Of a stretch of DNA of 64,000 bases, positions 8,977 to 16,414 are shown one piece after another. The notes under the pieces were generated by a model that saw nothing but the letters and a program-made list of their open reading frames with translations, was not told where the DNA came from and ran no database searches. The DNA lies in assembly GCF_028736115.1 (NCBI RefSeq), contig NZ_CP117877.1, positions 2,914,001 through 2,978,000 of the forward strand. The letters run 5' to 3'. This DNA comes from Mucilaginibacter sp. KACC 22063 (GTDB lineage: Bacteria; Bacteroidota; Bacteroidia; Sphingobacteriales; Sphingobacteriaceae). How positions within the stretch are numbered: the stretch's first letter is position 1; the number at the start of each line of letters is the position of its first letter. A program made the position numbers and the translations under genes.

Positions 8977-9028
8977 TTTAAGCGCTGACTTAAACTGACC
9001 TGATCCTGAAAAGTGTAAAACACTTTTT
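8953..9028 (+). promoter_or_regulatory. Structured leader / attenuator-like region of the arginine operon
   Basis: Three pairings are visible. An outer stem AGGATC (8953-8958) pairs with GATCCT (9002-9007). Inside it, a hairpin TTTAAG (8977-8982) pairs with CTTAAA (8989-8994) and is partly extended to 8969-9000. Then a terminator-like hairpin AAAAGTGT (9009-9016) pairs with ACACTTTT (9020-9027) and ends in T. The last stem has low GC content and the U-tract is short, so termination may be weak or the control may be translational. The switch between structures is inferred, not computed. Confidence 0.45.
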
Positions 9029-9081
9029 CCCTAAAACATTTTATTTATAACGGCATTACGCCAACGTTAAAGGGTTTATAA

Positions 9082-9768
9082 ATGACCATACAAGATTTTG
9101 ATATTATAGTTGCATCCGAAAAGCACGTTGACTTTGCAGAGCAAATTACAGTAGAGATGGCAGAATCTGCTAAAGCCCGTGGTACCGGTATAGCGCAACG
9201 CTCGCCCGAATATGTGGCCAACAAAATGCTTGAAGGTAAAGCTGTTATCGCTTTACATAAAGACGGCAGATGGGCGGGTTTCTGCTACATTGAAACATGG
9301 AGCCACGGCGACTTCGTTGCTAATTCGGGGCTTATTGTTAATCCCGAGTTTCGTAAAGCAGGTTTGGCTAAAGCTATTAAACACGTAATATTTCAGCTTT
9401 CGCGTAAAAAATATCCTAACTCAAAAATCTTCGGTTTAACCACCGGCTTAGCCGTCATGAAGATCAACTCAGAGCTTGGTTACGAGCCTGTAACCTATTC
9501 AGAACTTACGCAGGATGAAGAGTTTTGGAAGGGTTGCCGCAGTTGCGTTAACTACGACATATTGATGAGCAAAGAGCGTAAGAACTGTATGTGCACTGCC
9601 ATGCTTTATGACCCTGCCGAAAAACAGAAGTTTGAGGAAGAAAAATTTAAGAAGATTGCACATAAAGCAACTTTGCTCGAGCGTATTGAGCAGGCGCTTA
9701 AAATGCGTACCCATAAAATACTCACTATTGTAGGAGCAGCAGCTCTCATCCATAAACTATTCGATTAA
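9082..9768 (+). CDS. GNAT N-acyltransferase, likely glutamate N-acyltransferase of arginine synthesis
   Basis: 228 aa. A GNAT fold is visible from about 8 to 150: the acyl-CoA loop NPEFRKAGLAKAIK (about 93-106) and the GLTTGLAVMKINSELGYEPV segment. A Cys-rich stretch follows (GCRSC..KNCMC, about 150-172), with a C-terminal helix. As first gene of the arginine operon, seven bases before argG, it is the best candidate for the N-acetyl- or N-succinyl-glutamate synthase of Bacteroidetes, replacing classical ArgA. The acyl donor is not determined; the argF' specificity residue suggests succinyl-CoA (inference). Confidence 0.75.
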   Translation: MTIQDFDIIVASEKHVDFAEQITVEMAESAKARGTGIAQRSPEYVANKMLEGKAVIALHKDGRWAGFCYIETWSHGDFVANSGLIVNPEFRKAGLAKAIKHVIFQLSRKKYPNSKIFGLTTGLAVMKINSELGYEPVTYSELTQDEEFWKGCRSCVNYDILMSKERKNCMCTAMLYDPAEKQKFEEEKFKKIAHKATLLERIEQALKMRTHKILTIVGAAALIHKLFD

Positions 9769-9775
9769 ACATATC

Positions 9776-10963
9776 ATGAAGAAAAAAGTAGTTTTAGCCT
9801 ATAGCGGCGGCCTTGATACCTCTTTTTGCTGTATCTATTTAACCCGGGATCTGGGTATGGAAGTACACTCGGTAATTGTAAATACCGGTGGCTTCAGCGA
9901 TGAAGAATTAAAAGCGGTTGAAGAGCGCGCTTACCAAATGGGTGTAACATCGCACCATGTGGTTGATGAGACTGAAAACTTCTACAATACCTGTATTAAG
10001 TATCTTACCTTCGGTAACGTACTAAAAAATAACACCTATCCGCTTTCTGTAAGTGCAGAGCGCGTTAGCCAGGCTACAGCTATTGCCAACTACGCAAAAG
10101 AAATAAATGCCGAATACGTTGCCCATGGCAGTACTGGTGCAGGTAATGATCAGGTTCGTTTCGACATGATCTTTAATATCCTGATCCCGAATGTTCAGAT
10201 CCTTACCCCTATCCGCGACCTGAAGCTAAGCCGCGAGGAAGAGATCGAATACCTGAAAAAACACGGTGTTGAAATGAATTTCGAAAAAGCGAAATACTCT
10301 ATCAACAAAGGTATATGGGGCACATCTGTGGGTGGTAAAGAGACCTTAACATCAAACCTTGGCCTGCCAGAAGAAGCATGGCCTACACAGGTAACTGAAA
10401 GCGAGCCTAAAAATATTGAGCTTGAATTTGTAAAGGGCGAACTGGTTGCTATCGACGGTAAAAAGTACGATCACCCTACCAAAGCTATACAGGCTTTACA
10501 AGCTATAGCACAGCCTTACGGCATTGGTCGCGACATACACGTTGGCGATACCATTATCGGAATTAAAGGCCGTGTAGGTTTCGAAGCAGCTGCGCCTATC
10601 GTGATTATCAAAGCACACCATACGCTTGAAAAACACGTGCTTACCAAATGGCAGCTTTCATGGAAAGACCAATTATCATCTTTCTATGGTAACTGGTTGC
10701 ATGAAGGACAATTTCATGACCCGATCATGCGCGACATTGAAGCCTTTTTAAACAGCACGCAAGATAAAGTGAGTGGTAAGGTTTATGTGCAGCTTTATCC
10801 ATATCGTTTCCAGGTGACTGGCATCGAATCTGATCACGACCTGATGTCGAGCAAATTTGGCAGCTACGGAGAAATGAACAATGCCTGGACCGGTGAGGAC
10901 GTAAAAGGGTTCTCAAAGATCTTTGGTAACCAGGTAATGATCTACCATAAAGTAAATAGCTAA
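9776..10963 (+). CDS. argG: Argininosuccinate synthase
   Basis: 395 aa, usual length. The ATP-pyrophosphatase P-loop AYSGGLDTS is at residues 8-16, with further family motifs EYVAHGSTGAGNDQVRF (about 113-129) and YSINKGIWGTSVGG (about 173-186). It joins citrulline and aspartate with ATP to give argininosuccinate in the cytosol. It is the second gene of the operon, followed two bases later by the cupin gene. Arg codons here are nearly all CGC/CGT, in contrast with the leader peptide. Confidence 0.97.
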   Translation: MKKKVVLAYSGGLDTSFCCIYLTRDLGMEVHSVIVNTGGFSDEELKAVEERAYQMGVTSHHVVDETENFYNTCIKYLTFGNVLKNNTYPLSVSAERVSQATAIANYAKEINAEYVAHGSTGAGNDQVRFDMIFNILIPNVQILTPIRDLKLSREEEIEYLKKHGVEMNFEKAKYSINKGIWGTSVGGKETLTSNLGLPEEAWPTQVTESEPKNIELEFVKGELVAIDGKKYDHPTKAIQALQAIAQPYGIGRDIHVGDTIIGIKGRVGFEAAAPIVIIKAHHTLEKHVLTKWQLSWKDQLSSFYGNWLHEGQFHDPIMRDIEAFLNSTQDKVSGKVYVQLYPYRFQVTGIESDHDLMSSKFGSYGEMNNAWTGEDVKGFSKIFGNQVMIYHKVNS

Positions 10964-10965
10964 AC

Positions 10966-11313
10966 ATGAACCAGCCGATTGACAAAAACTCTGCTTTAAA
11001 CCAGTATTACTGGGGAGATAATTGCATCGGCTGGAACTATATAGATCGTGACGATCTATCTGTAAAACAGGAGTTAATGCCTACCGGCACAAAAGAGGAA
11101 TTGCATTATCATGCTTATGCCAATCAGTTCTTCTTCATCCTTAACGGCGAAGCAACTTTTGAGATAGATCAGGAAGTAAAGACTTTATCAGCGCATCAGG
11201 GTATTGAAATTAAAGCAGGAAGCAGGCACCGTATCATTAACAACGGTAACCACGACCTTGAATTTATTCTATACTCACAACCATCAACAAAAAATGACAG
11301 GATCAACTGCTAA
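10966..11313 (+). CDS. Small cupin-domain protein in the arginine operon
   Basis: 115 aa, a single cupin barrel. The first cupin motif reads ELHYHAYANQFFFILNGEATFEI (split HYH...Q, about 44-66) and the second HQGIEIKAGSRHRIINNG (about 76-93). His residues suit a divalent metal. It starts two bases after argG and overlaps argC by 20 bp, so translation is probably coupled. Role in arginine synthesis is not established; it could be a sugar- or amino-acid-binding regulator or a small dioxygenase-like protein. Confidence 0.82.
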   Translation: MNQPIDKNSALNQYYWGDNCIGWNYIDRDDLSVKQELMPTGTKEELHYHAYANQFFFILNGEATFEIDQEVKTLSAHQGIEIKAGSRHRIINNGNHDLEFILYSQPSTKNDRINC

Positions 11314-12367
11314 CACAGGTATACCTACTGTAATGGTGCCTTTAGCCGGTGGCGAAAAAATAAAAGCCGGTATTATAGGCGGTGCCGGTTATACCGGTGG
11401 CGAACTGTTACGCATACTGGTAAACCACCCATCTGTTGATATTGCTTTTATACACAGCAACAGTAACGCAGGCAATTTTGTATATGAAGTGCATACCGAT
11501 CTTTTTGGTGATACCGCCCTTAAGTTCACTGATGTATTTAATTACAACATCGATGTATTGTTCCTTTGCGTTGGACATGGGGATGCCCGTAAGTTTCTGG
11601 AAGCGAACCCGTTCCCTGCCAACATTAAGATCATTGATCTAAGCCAGGACTTCCGCCATACAGAAAAATCATCCATAGCTTACGAAAATTTATCCGGCGA
11701 CAATCAGCCAGCAACACGCAACTTTGTGTACGGACTACCGGAGTTACAACGCGGTGCTATAAAAAAAGCAGATAACATTGCCAATCCGGGTTGTTTTGCA
11801 ACATGCCTTCAACTGGGCTTATTGCCATTAGCATCAAAAAACTTATTGAACAGCGAAGTACACATTACTGCTACTACTGGTTCTACCGGTGCAGGCCAAA
11901 GTCTTTCGCCAACTTCGCACTTTACATGGCGTAATGATAACCTATCTGTTTATAAAGCTTTTGATCATCAGCATTTAAAGGAAATTAAGCAATCACTTAA
12001 ACAGTTGCAGGATAACTTTGAGCAGGATGTAAACTTTATACCTTACCGGGGCGACTTTACACGAGGCATTATTGCCTCGATATACTTAAACAGCGATTTA
12101 ACTGCCGAGGAAGCCGTTAAATTATATACAGATTATTATACTTCGCACCCGTTTACGCATGTTACTACCCGTAACATTGACCTTAAGCAGATTGTGAACA
12201 CTAATAAATGCTTTATCCAGGTACAGAAAAAAGGCAATAAGCTTTTTATCATCAGCATTATGGATAATCTACTTAAGGGTGCATCCGGGCAAGCAGTGCA
12301 GAACATGAACTTGATCTTTGGACTGGAGGAAACAGCTGGTTTGAAATTGAAAGCAGCGGCATTTTAG
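11294..12367 (+). CDS. argC: N-acetyl/succinyl-gamma-glutamyl-phosphate reductase
   Basis: 357 aa from ATG 11294, within the end of the cupin gene; ATG 11333 (344 aa, just after the cupin stop) is a plausible alternative. The NAD(P)-binding loop GIIGGAGYTGGELLRIL, the catalytic-cysteine motif NIANPGCFATCLQLGLLPLA and GSTGAGQSLSPTSHF are all present. It reduces the acylglutamyl phosphate to the semialdehyde, the step between argB and argD. An upstream in-frame TTG (11204) lies deep inside the cupin gene and is unlikely. Confidence 0.95.
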   Translation: MTGSTANTGIPTVMVPLAGGEKIKAGIIGGAGYTGGELLRILVNHPSVDIAFIHSNSNAGNFVYEVHTDLFGDTALKFTDVFNYNIDVLFLCVGHGDARKFLEANPFPANIKIIDLSQDFRHTEKSSIAYENLSGDNQPATRNFVYGLPELQRGAIKKADNIANPGCFATCLQLGLLPLASKNLLNSEVHITATTGSTGAGQSLSPTSHFTWRNDNLSVYKAFDHQHLKEIKQSLKQLQDNFEQDVNFIPYRGDFTRGIIASIYLNSDLTAEEAVKLYTDYYTSHPFTHVTTRNIDLKQIVNTNKCFIQVQKKGNKLFIISIMDNLLKGASGQAVQNMNLIFGLEETAGLKLKAAAF

Positions 12368-12380
12368 GTGAAAGTAGCTT

Positions 12381-12408
12381 AAAGCAAAAAGGTAAAAGCT
12401 GAAAGCTA
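12381..12408. repeat. Heptad array AAAGCNN, left flank of IVP gene
   Basis: Four consecutive 7-nt units start at 12381, 12388, 12395 and 12402 (AAAGCAA, AAAGGTA, AAAGCTG, AAAGCTA), with degenerate neighbours on both sides (AAAGTAG at 12371, AGACAGA at 12409). The core is the reverse complement of the GCTTTNN array on the other side of the gene. Confidence 0.8.
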
Positions 12409-12420
12409 AGACAGAACAAG

Positions 12421-12777
12421 ATGAGGGATTATAAAAAATTAGAAATATGGAAAAAAGCACACGAACTAAACCTGTTTGTGTATTTGAACATATTACCAAA
12501 ATTCCCTTCACATGAACAGTTTGATCTAAAAAGTCAGACTAAAAGAGCTTCTTATTCTGTCCCCTTAAATATTGTTGAAGGCAGTGGTAGATTCACTGAA
12601 AAAGATTTCACCCACTTTTTAGACATGGCACTGGGTTCAATACATGAACTGGAATACTGTAGCTTGCTTTGTAGGGATCTTTCATACATTGACGAAGTAT
12701 TATATCAAAACGTTAATTCACAAATCAATGAAGTCAAAGCAATGCTGATTGGCCTCATTAAAACTATTAGAAAGTAA
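12421..12777 (+). CDS. IVP/S23-family four-helix-bundle protein inserted in the arg operon
   Basis: 118 aa matching the 23S-rRNA-intervening-sequence (S23/IVP) four-helix-bundle family: N-terminal YKKLEIWKKAHELNLFVY, central QTKRASYSVPLNIVEGSGRFTEKDF, then the SIHELEYCSLLCRDL helix. The family includes proteins encoded in rRNA intervening sequences and the bAvd accessory protein of diversity-generating retroelements. No reverse transcriptase is nearby. It sits between argC and argD and has no biosynthetic logic there. Heptanucleotide arrays in inverted orientation border it on both sides, which suggests it arrived as a cassette. Confidence 0.88.
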   Translation: MRDYKKLEIWKKAHELNLFVYLNILPKFPSHEQFDLKSQTKRASYSVPLNIVEGSGRFTEKDFTHFLDMALGSIHELEYCSLLCRDLSYIDEVLYQNVNSQINEVKAMLIGLIKTIRK

Positions 12778-12780
12778 ATA

Positions 12781-12815
12781 GCTTTTGGCTTTGCGCTTTC
12801 TGCTTTAAGCTTTAA
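12781..12815. repeat. Heptad array GCTTTNN, right flank of IVP gene
   Basis: Five exact-phase 7-nt units: GCTTTTG, GCTTTGC, GCTTTCT, GCTTTAA, GCTTTAA. They run from three bases after the IVP stop to six bases before argD. In RNA this array can pair with the AAAGCNN array at 12381-12408 and would loop out the IVP gene. Confidence 0.85.
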
Positions 12816-12821
12816 TAAAAA

Positions 12822-13946
12822 ATGAAACTATTTGACGTTTATCCAATTAATCCCATTGAAATTGTTAAGGGTATTGGAAGTTTAGTATATGACGATAAAG
12901 GAACTGAATATTTAGACCTTTATGGCGGACATGCTGTAATATCAATCGGCCATACTAACCCGCATTATGTAAGCCGTTTGGAAGACCAGCTGCATAAGAT
13001 CGGTTTCTATTCCAATTCGATTGAAATTCCTTTACAGAAAGAATTAGCCGAGAAGCTTGGCCAGGTATCTGGCAAAACAGAATATCAGCTATTTTTATGC
13101 AACTCTGGCGCCGAGGCTAACGAGAATGCCTTGAAACTGGCATCATTTTATAATGGTAAAAAGAAGGTAATCGCTTTCCGCAAATCATTTCACGGCCGTA
13201 CATCTTTAGCAGTAGCTGTGACAGACAATCCTAAGATTGTTGCCCCTGTTAACGAAACCGATAACGTGATCTTTCTGCCTTGGGCAGATGAAGCAGCTCT
13301 TGAAGAGGCTTTTAAAAACAACGAAATATCATCAGTAATTATTGAAGGTATACAAGGTGTTGGCGGTATCCAGGTAGCCCCTATCGATTTCCTGAAAAAA
13401 ATCCGTACACTGTGCGACGAATATAACGCTGTTTTCATTGCGGATAGTGTACAGTGTGGTTATGGCCGTACAGGAAAGTTCTTTTCTCACGACTTTGCAG
13501 GCGTAGATGCCGACATCTATAGCATGGCAAAAGGTATGGGCAATGGCTTCCCTATTGGTGGTATTATTATATCGCCAAAAATACAGCCTGTTTATGGTAT
13601 GCTGGGCACCACTTTCGGCGGTAACCATTTGGCTTGTGCTGCAGGTTTAGCAGTATTGGAGGTAATGGAGCGCGATAACCTGATGCAAAATGCAACAGAC
13701 GTTGGTGGTTACCTGATAGAAGAGCTTAAAAAGTTTAATAAGGTAAAAGAGATTCGCGGACGTGGCTTAATGATTGGCATTGAATTGCCTGAAGAGTTAG
13801 CGCATGTACGTAAGGATTTGCTTTACAAACATCACATTTTCACCGGCGAAGCTAAACCAAATGTAGTAAGGCTATTACCGGCTCTCAATTTAACTAAAAC
13901 TTACGCCGACAGATTTCTGGAAGCTTTTAAAACAGTACTTAATTAA
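12822..13946 (+). CDS. argD: Acetyl/succinylornithine aminotransferase
   Basis: 374 aa class-III PLP aminotransferase. NSGAEANENALKLAS (about 94-108) binds the cofactor phosphate; the VFIADSVQCGYGRTGKF segment carries the PLP-ring Asp; the Schiff-base lysine is K237 in YSMAKGMGNGFPIGG. It transfers the amino group of glutamate to the acylated glutamate semialdehyde, giving acylornithine. It follows the IVP insert and precedes argF' by 44 bp, a gap filled by another heptad array. Confidence 0.95.
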   Translation: MKLFDVYPINPIEIVKGIGSLVYDDKGTEYLDLYGGHAVISIGHTNPHYVSRLEDQLHKIGFYSNSIEIPLQKELAEKLGQVSGKTEYQLFLCNSGAEANENALKLASFYNGKKKVIAFRKSFHGRTSLAVAVTDNPKIVAPVNETDNVIFLPWADEAALEEAFKNNEISSVIIEGIQGVGGIQVAPIDFLKKIRTLCDEYNAVFIADSVQCGYGRTGKFFSHDFAGVDADIYSMAKGMGNGFPIGGIIISPKIQPVYGMLGTTFGGNHLACAAGLAVLEVMERDNLMQNATDVGGYLIEELKKFNKVKEIRGRGLMIGIELPEELAHVRKDLLYKHHIFTGEAKPNVVRLLPALNLTKTYADRFLEAFKTVLN

Positions 13947-13952
13947 TAATTA

Positions 13953-13987
13953 GCTTTAAACTTTAGGCTTTTAGCTTTAAGCTTATA
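13953..13987. repeat. Heptad array GCTTTNN between argD and argF'
   Basis: Five 7-nt units in phase: GCTTTAA, ACTTTAG, GCTTTTA, GCTTTAA, GCTTATA. They have the same core and orientation as the array upstream of argD, and no gene is enclosed. The pair of like-oriented arrays brackets argD. Confidence 0.8.
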
Positions 13988-13990
13988 AAC

Positions 13991-14938
13991 ATGAAACTTT
14001 TTACATCCGTAAACGACGTACAAGATATCAACACACTGGTTGCAGAAGGATTACAATTAAAAAAAGATCCGTATGCATTTCAGCAGTTAGGTAAAAATAA
14101 AACTATTGGACTTGTATTTTTAAATCCAAGTTTGCGTACCCGAATGAGTACCCAGAAGGCTGCCTTAAACTTAGGCATGAACGTAATGGTGCTGAATATG
14201 GATAAAGAAGGCTGGGCTTTGGAGATGCAGGACGGCGCCGTAATGAACGGCAACTCTGTTGAGCACGTAAAAGAAGCAGCAGCCGTTTTAGGCCAGTATG
14301 TTGATATTATTGGTATACGTTCCTTCCCGGGGTTGAAAGATCGCGATGAAGATTACAGCGAGCAGGTGTTTAATAAGTTTGTGCAATACTGCGGCGTTCC
14401 GGTGGTAAGTTTGGAGTCCGCAACCCGCCATCCACTGCAAAGCCTTGCCGACCTGATCACTATTGAGGAGTTAAAAACTAAAGATCGCCCTAAAGTAGTA
14501 TTGACCTGGGCGCCGCACGTTAAGGCTCTTCCGCAGGCAGTACCCAACTCATTTGCCGAATGGATGTGCAAAGCCGATGTTGATTTTGTAATTGCTCAAC
14601 CCAAAGGCTATGAGCTAAGCACCGAATTTACTAACGGGGCCACCATAACTTATAACCAGGATGAGGCATTAAAAGATGCTGATTTTGTGTACGTTAAAAA
14701 CTGGTCAGCCTATGAGCCATACGGCCAGGTGCTGCCCGGTAACGCAGACTGGATGTTGACTGCCGACAAGCTTAAAATCACCGATAATGCAAAAGTGATG
14801 CATTGTTTACCGGTAAGGCGCAACGTAGAGCTTTCTGATGAGGTATTAGATAGCGACAATTCTATAGTTGTGCATGAGGCGGGTAATCGTGTTTGGGCGG
14901 CTCAGGCTGTCTTAAAACAAATGTTAGAAAATCTGTAG
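13991..14938 (+). CDS. argF': N-succinylornithine carbamoyltransferase
   Basis: 315 aa. The carbamoyl-phosphate motif is FLNPSLRTRMSTQKAALNLGMNV (split: NPSLRTR at 45-51); HPLQSLADL and the HCLPVRRN motif are also present. Overall pattern and length match Bacteroides SOTCase rather than ornithine carbamoyltransferase. The residue known to set acyl specificity (Glu92 in Xanthomonas AOTCase, Pro90 in Bacteroides SOTCase) aligns with Val90 here (NGNSVEHVKEA). Val at that position favoured succinylornithine in published mutants, so I predict N-succinyl-L-ornithine as substrate. Last biosynthetic gene of the operon; paiB-like gene starts one base later. Confidence 0.88.
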   Translation: MKLFTSVNDVQDINTLVAEGLQLKKDPYAFQQLGKNKTIGLVFLNPSLRTRMSTQKAALNLGMNVMVLNMDKEGWALEMQDGAVMNGNSVEHVKEAAAVLGQYVDIIGIRSFPGLKDRDEDYSEQVFNKFVQYCGVPVVSLESATRHPLQSLADLITIEELKTKDRPKVVLTWAPHVKALPQAVPNSFAEWMCKADVDFVIAQPKGYELSTEFTNGATITYNQDEALKDADFVYVKNWSAYEPYGQVLPGNADWMLTADKLKITDNAKVMHCLPVRRNVELSDEVLDSDNSIVVHEAGNRVWAAQAVLKQMLENL

Positions 14939-14939
14939 C

Positions 14940-15548
14940 ATGTATATCCCAAAGCATTTTCAAATCAGCGATCACGATGAAGCCATCAGCTTTATTAAAA
15001 AGTACAGCTTCGGCACACTGGTTACTATTGAAAATGCTTTGCCTGTTGCTACACATATCCCCTTCACTGTACGCCAGGACGGTGAAAACTTGATCTTATC
15101 CTCTCATCTTGCATTAGCTAACTCACAGTCGCAATCACTTACTGAAAATAAGGCACTGGTCATTTTCACCGAACCCCATGCTTATATTTCGCCGAGCAAT
15201 TACGAGAAGCAGCAAAATGTTCCCACCTGGAATTACATAGCGGTGCATGCCTACGGCGATATAACCATTGTTAACGATGAACAGCAAAAGCTTACCATGC
15301 TGGAAGAAATGATAGCAAGCTATGATGCCAATTACATGCAGCAATGGAATGGCCTATCGATGGACTACAAGCTAAAAATGCTAAAAGGGATTGTTGCGTT
15401 TGAGCTGTTAGTTACCGATCTGCAAGGCAAAAAGAAACTGAGCCAAAACCGTTCAGACCAGGAAAAACAAAATATCATCAGTACGCTCAATGCAAGCCCC
15501 CACCAAACCGACTGGGACATTGCTACTTACATGAGTAAAGAAAAGTAA
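14940..15548 (+). CDS. PaiB-family FMN-binding protein
   Basis: 202 aa. It shows the PaiB pattern MYIPKHF at the N-terminus, then a split-barrel flavin-binding fold with FGTLVTIENALPVATHIPF, ILSSHLALANSQ, FTEPHAYISPSNY and VPTWNYIAVHAYG. PaiB in Bacillus is described as a negative transcriptional regulator; a flavin-reductase-like role is equally possible. It follows argF' by one base and is closed by a strong terminator, so it is probably the last gene of the arg transcript. Confidence 0.88.
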   Translation: MYIPKHFQISDHDEAISFIKKYSFGTLVTIENALPVATHIPFTVRQDGENLILSSHLALANSQSQSLTENKALVIFTEPHAYISPSNYEKQQNVPTWNYIAVHAYGDITIVNDEQQKLTMLEEMIASYDANYMQQWNGLSMDYKLKMLKGIVAFELLVTDLQGKKKLSQNRSDQEKQNIISTLNASPHQTDWDIATYMSKEK

Positions 15549-15550
15549 GA

Positions 15551-15580
15551 AGCCGCACAGAATTTTCAGTGCGGCTTTTT
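15551..15580 (+). terminator. Rho-independent terminator after arg operon/paiB
   Basis: AGCCGCAC (15551-15558) pairs with GTGCGGCT (15569-15576) around a 10-nt loop and is followed by T's. It is three bases after the paiB-like stop. Confidence 0.9.
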
Positions 15581-15585
15581 AGCAT

Positions 15586-16338
15586 TTACCTGGCCAAATA
15601 ACCGCCATCAATATTATAATAAGAACCGGTTACAAATGATGCTTTGTCTGAGCTTAGCCAAAGCACTAATTCTGCTACCTCATCAGCTTCACCTAAACGG
15701 CCTATCGGGTGCAAGCCTACCAAAGCTTGTCTTGCAGTTTCGTCTAATGATTTTTCTATTAATGGTGTATTGATAAAACCTGGTCCAATAGCATTTATAC
15801 GCAAGCCTTTTGAAGCATATTCAACCGCTGCTGTTTGCGTAAGCCCTACTACACCATGCTTTGCTGCTGCATAAGCAGCTGAATTTGCAAAACCAACCTG
15901 CCCTAATATAGAGGCCATGTTAATGATTGCACCGCCACCACTGCTTAAAATTGCCGGTATCTGGTAGCGCATTCCGTAAAAAACGCCATTAAGGTTAATG
16001 CTGATCACCTTGTCCCATCCATCCAATGGATACTCTCCTACTGGAGAAGTCGGTCCGCCTATACCCGCATTATTACAGCTAATGTGCAACGCACCATATT
16101 TTTCAACAGTCTGTTTTACCAAGGCCTCGTTATCTTCCGGTTTGGCTGTATCTGCTTTAATAAAGAAGGCTTCGCATCCGCTCTGCTTTATTTGCTCAGC
16201 AACCTTCTGCCCATTTTCTTCAACGATATCACTTACAATTACTTTTGCTCCTGCTTCTGCATACTTTAACGCAACGGCTTTTCCAATGCCCGAACCGGCC
16301 CCGGTTACTATGGCTACTTTATCTTTTAATAATGACAT
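15586..16338 (-). CDS. SDR-family oxidoreductase
   Basis: 250 aa classical short-chain dehydrogenase. The cofactor loop TGAGSGIGKAVA is at about 12-23, the NNAGIGG motif at about 90, the catalytic Ser in the NMASILGQVG region and the YAAAKHG motif (Tyr/Lys) near 155. The family C-terminus SFVTGSYYNIDGGYLAR is intact. The acidic VSDIVEEN stretch after strand 2 favours NAD over NADP. Substrate is not predictable. It lies convergent to the arg operon and shares its terminator region. Confidence 0.92.
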   Translation of the reverse strand: MSLLKDKVAIVTGAGSGIGKAVALKYAEAGAKVIVSDIVEENGQKVAEQIKQSGCEAFFIKADTAKPEDNEALVKQTVEKYGALHISCNNAGIGGPTSPVGEYPLDGWDKVISINLNGVFYGMRYQIPAILSSGGGAIINMASILGQVGFANSAAYAAAKHGVVGLTQTAAVEYASKGLRINAIGPGFINTPLIEKSLDETARQALVGLHPIGRLGEADEVAELVLWLSSDKASFVTGSYYNIDGGYLAR

Positions 16339-16414
16339 AATTGTTTGATTTAGCTACTATCAAAACGGTAAAAAAGACTTTTAGTTTAACAAATGTGTCT
16401 TAATGACACACCAA

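Noticed and set aside
9048..9069. TAACG / CGTTA hairpin just before the GNAT start
   Set aside because: Short and mostly AT; could hide the ribosome site, but evidence is too weak for its own entry.
12421..12777. Part of a diversity-generating retroelement (bAvd role)
   Set aside because: No reverse transcriptase, template repeat or variable protein gene nearby.
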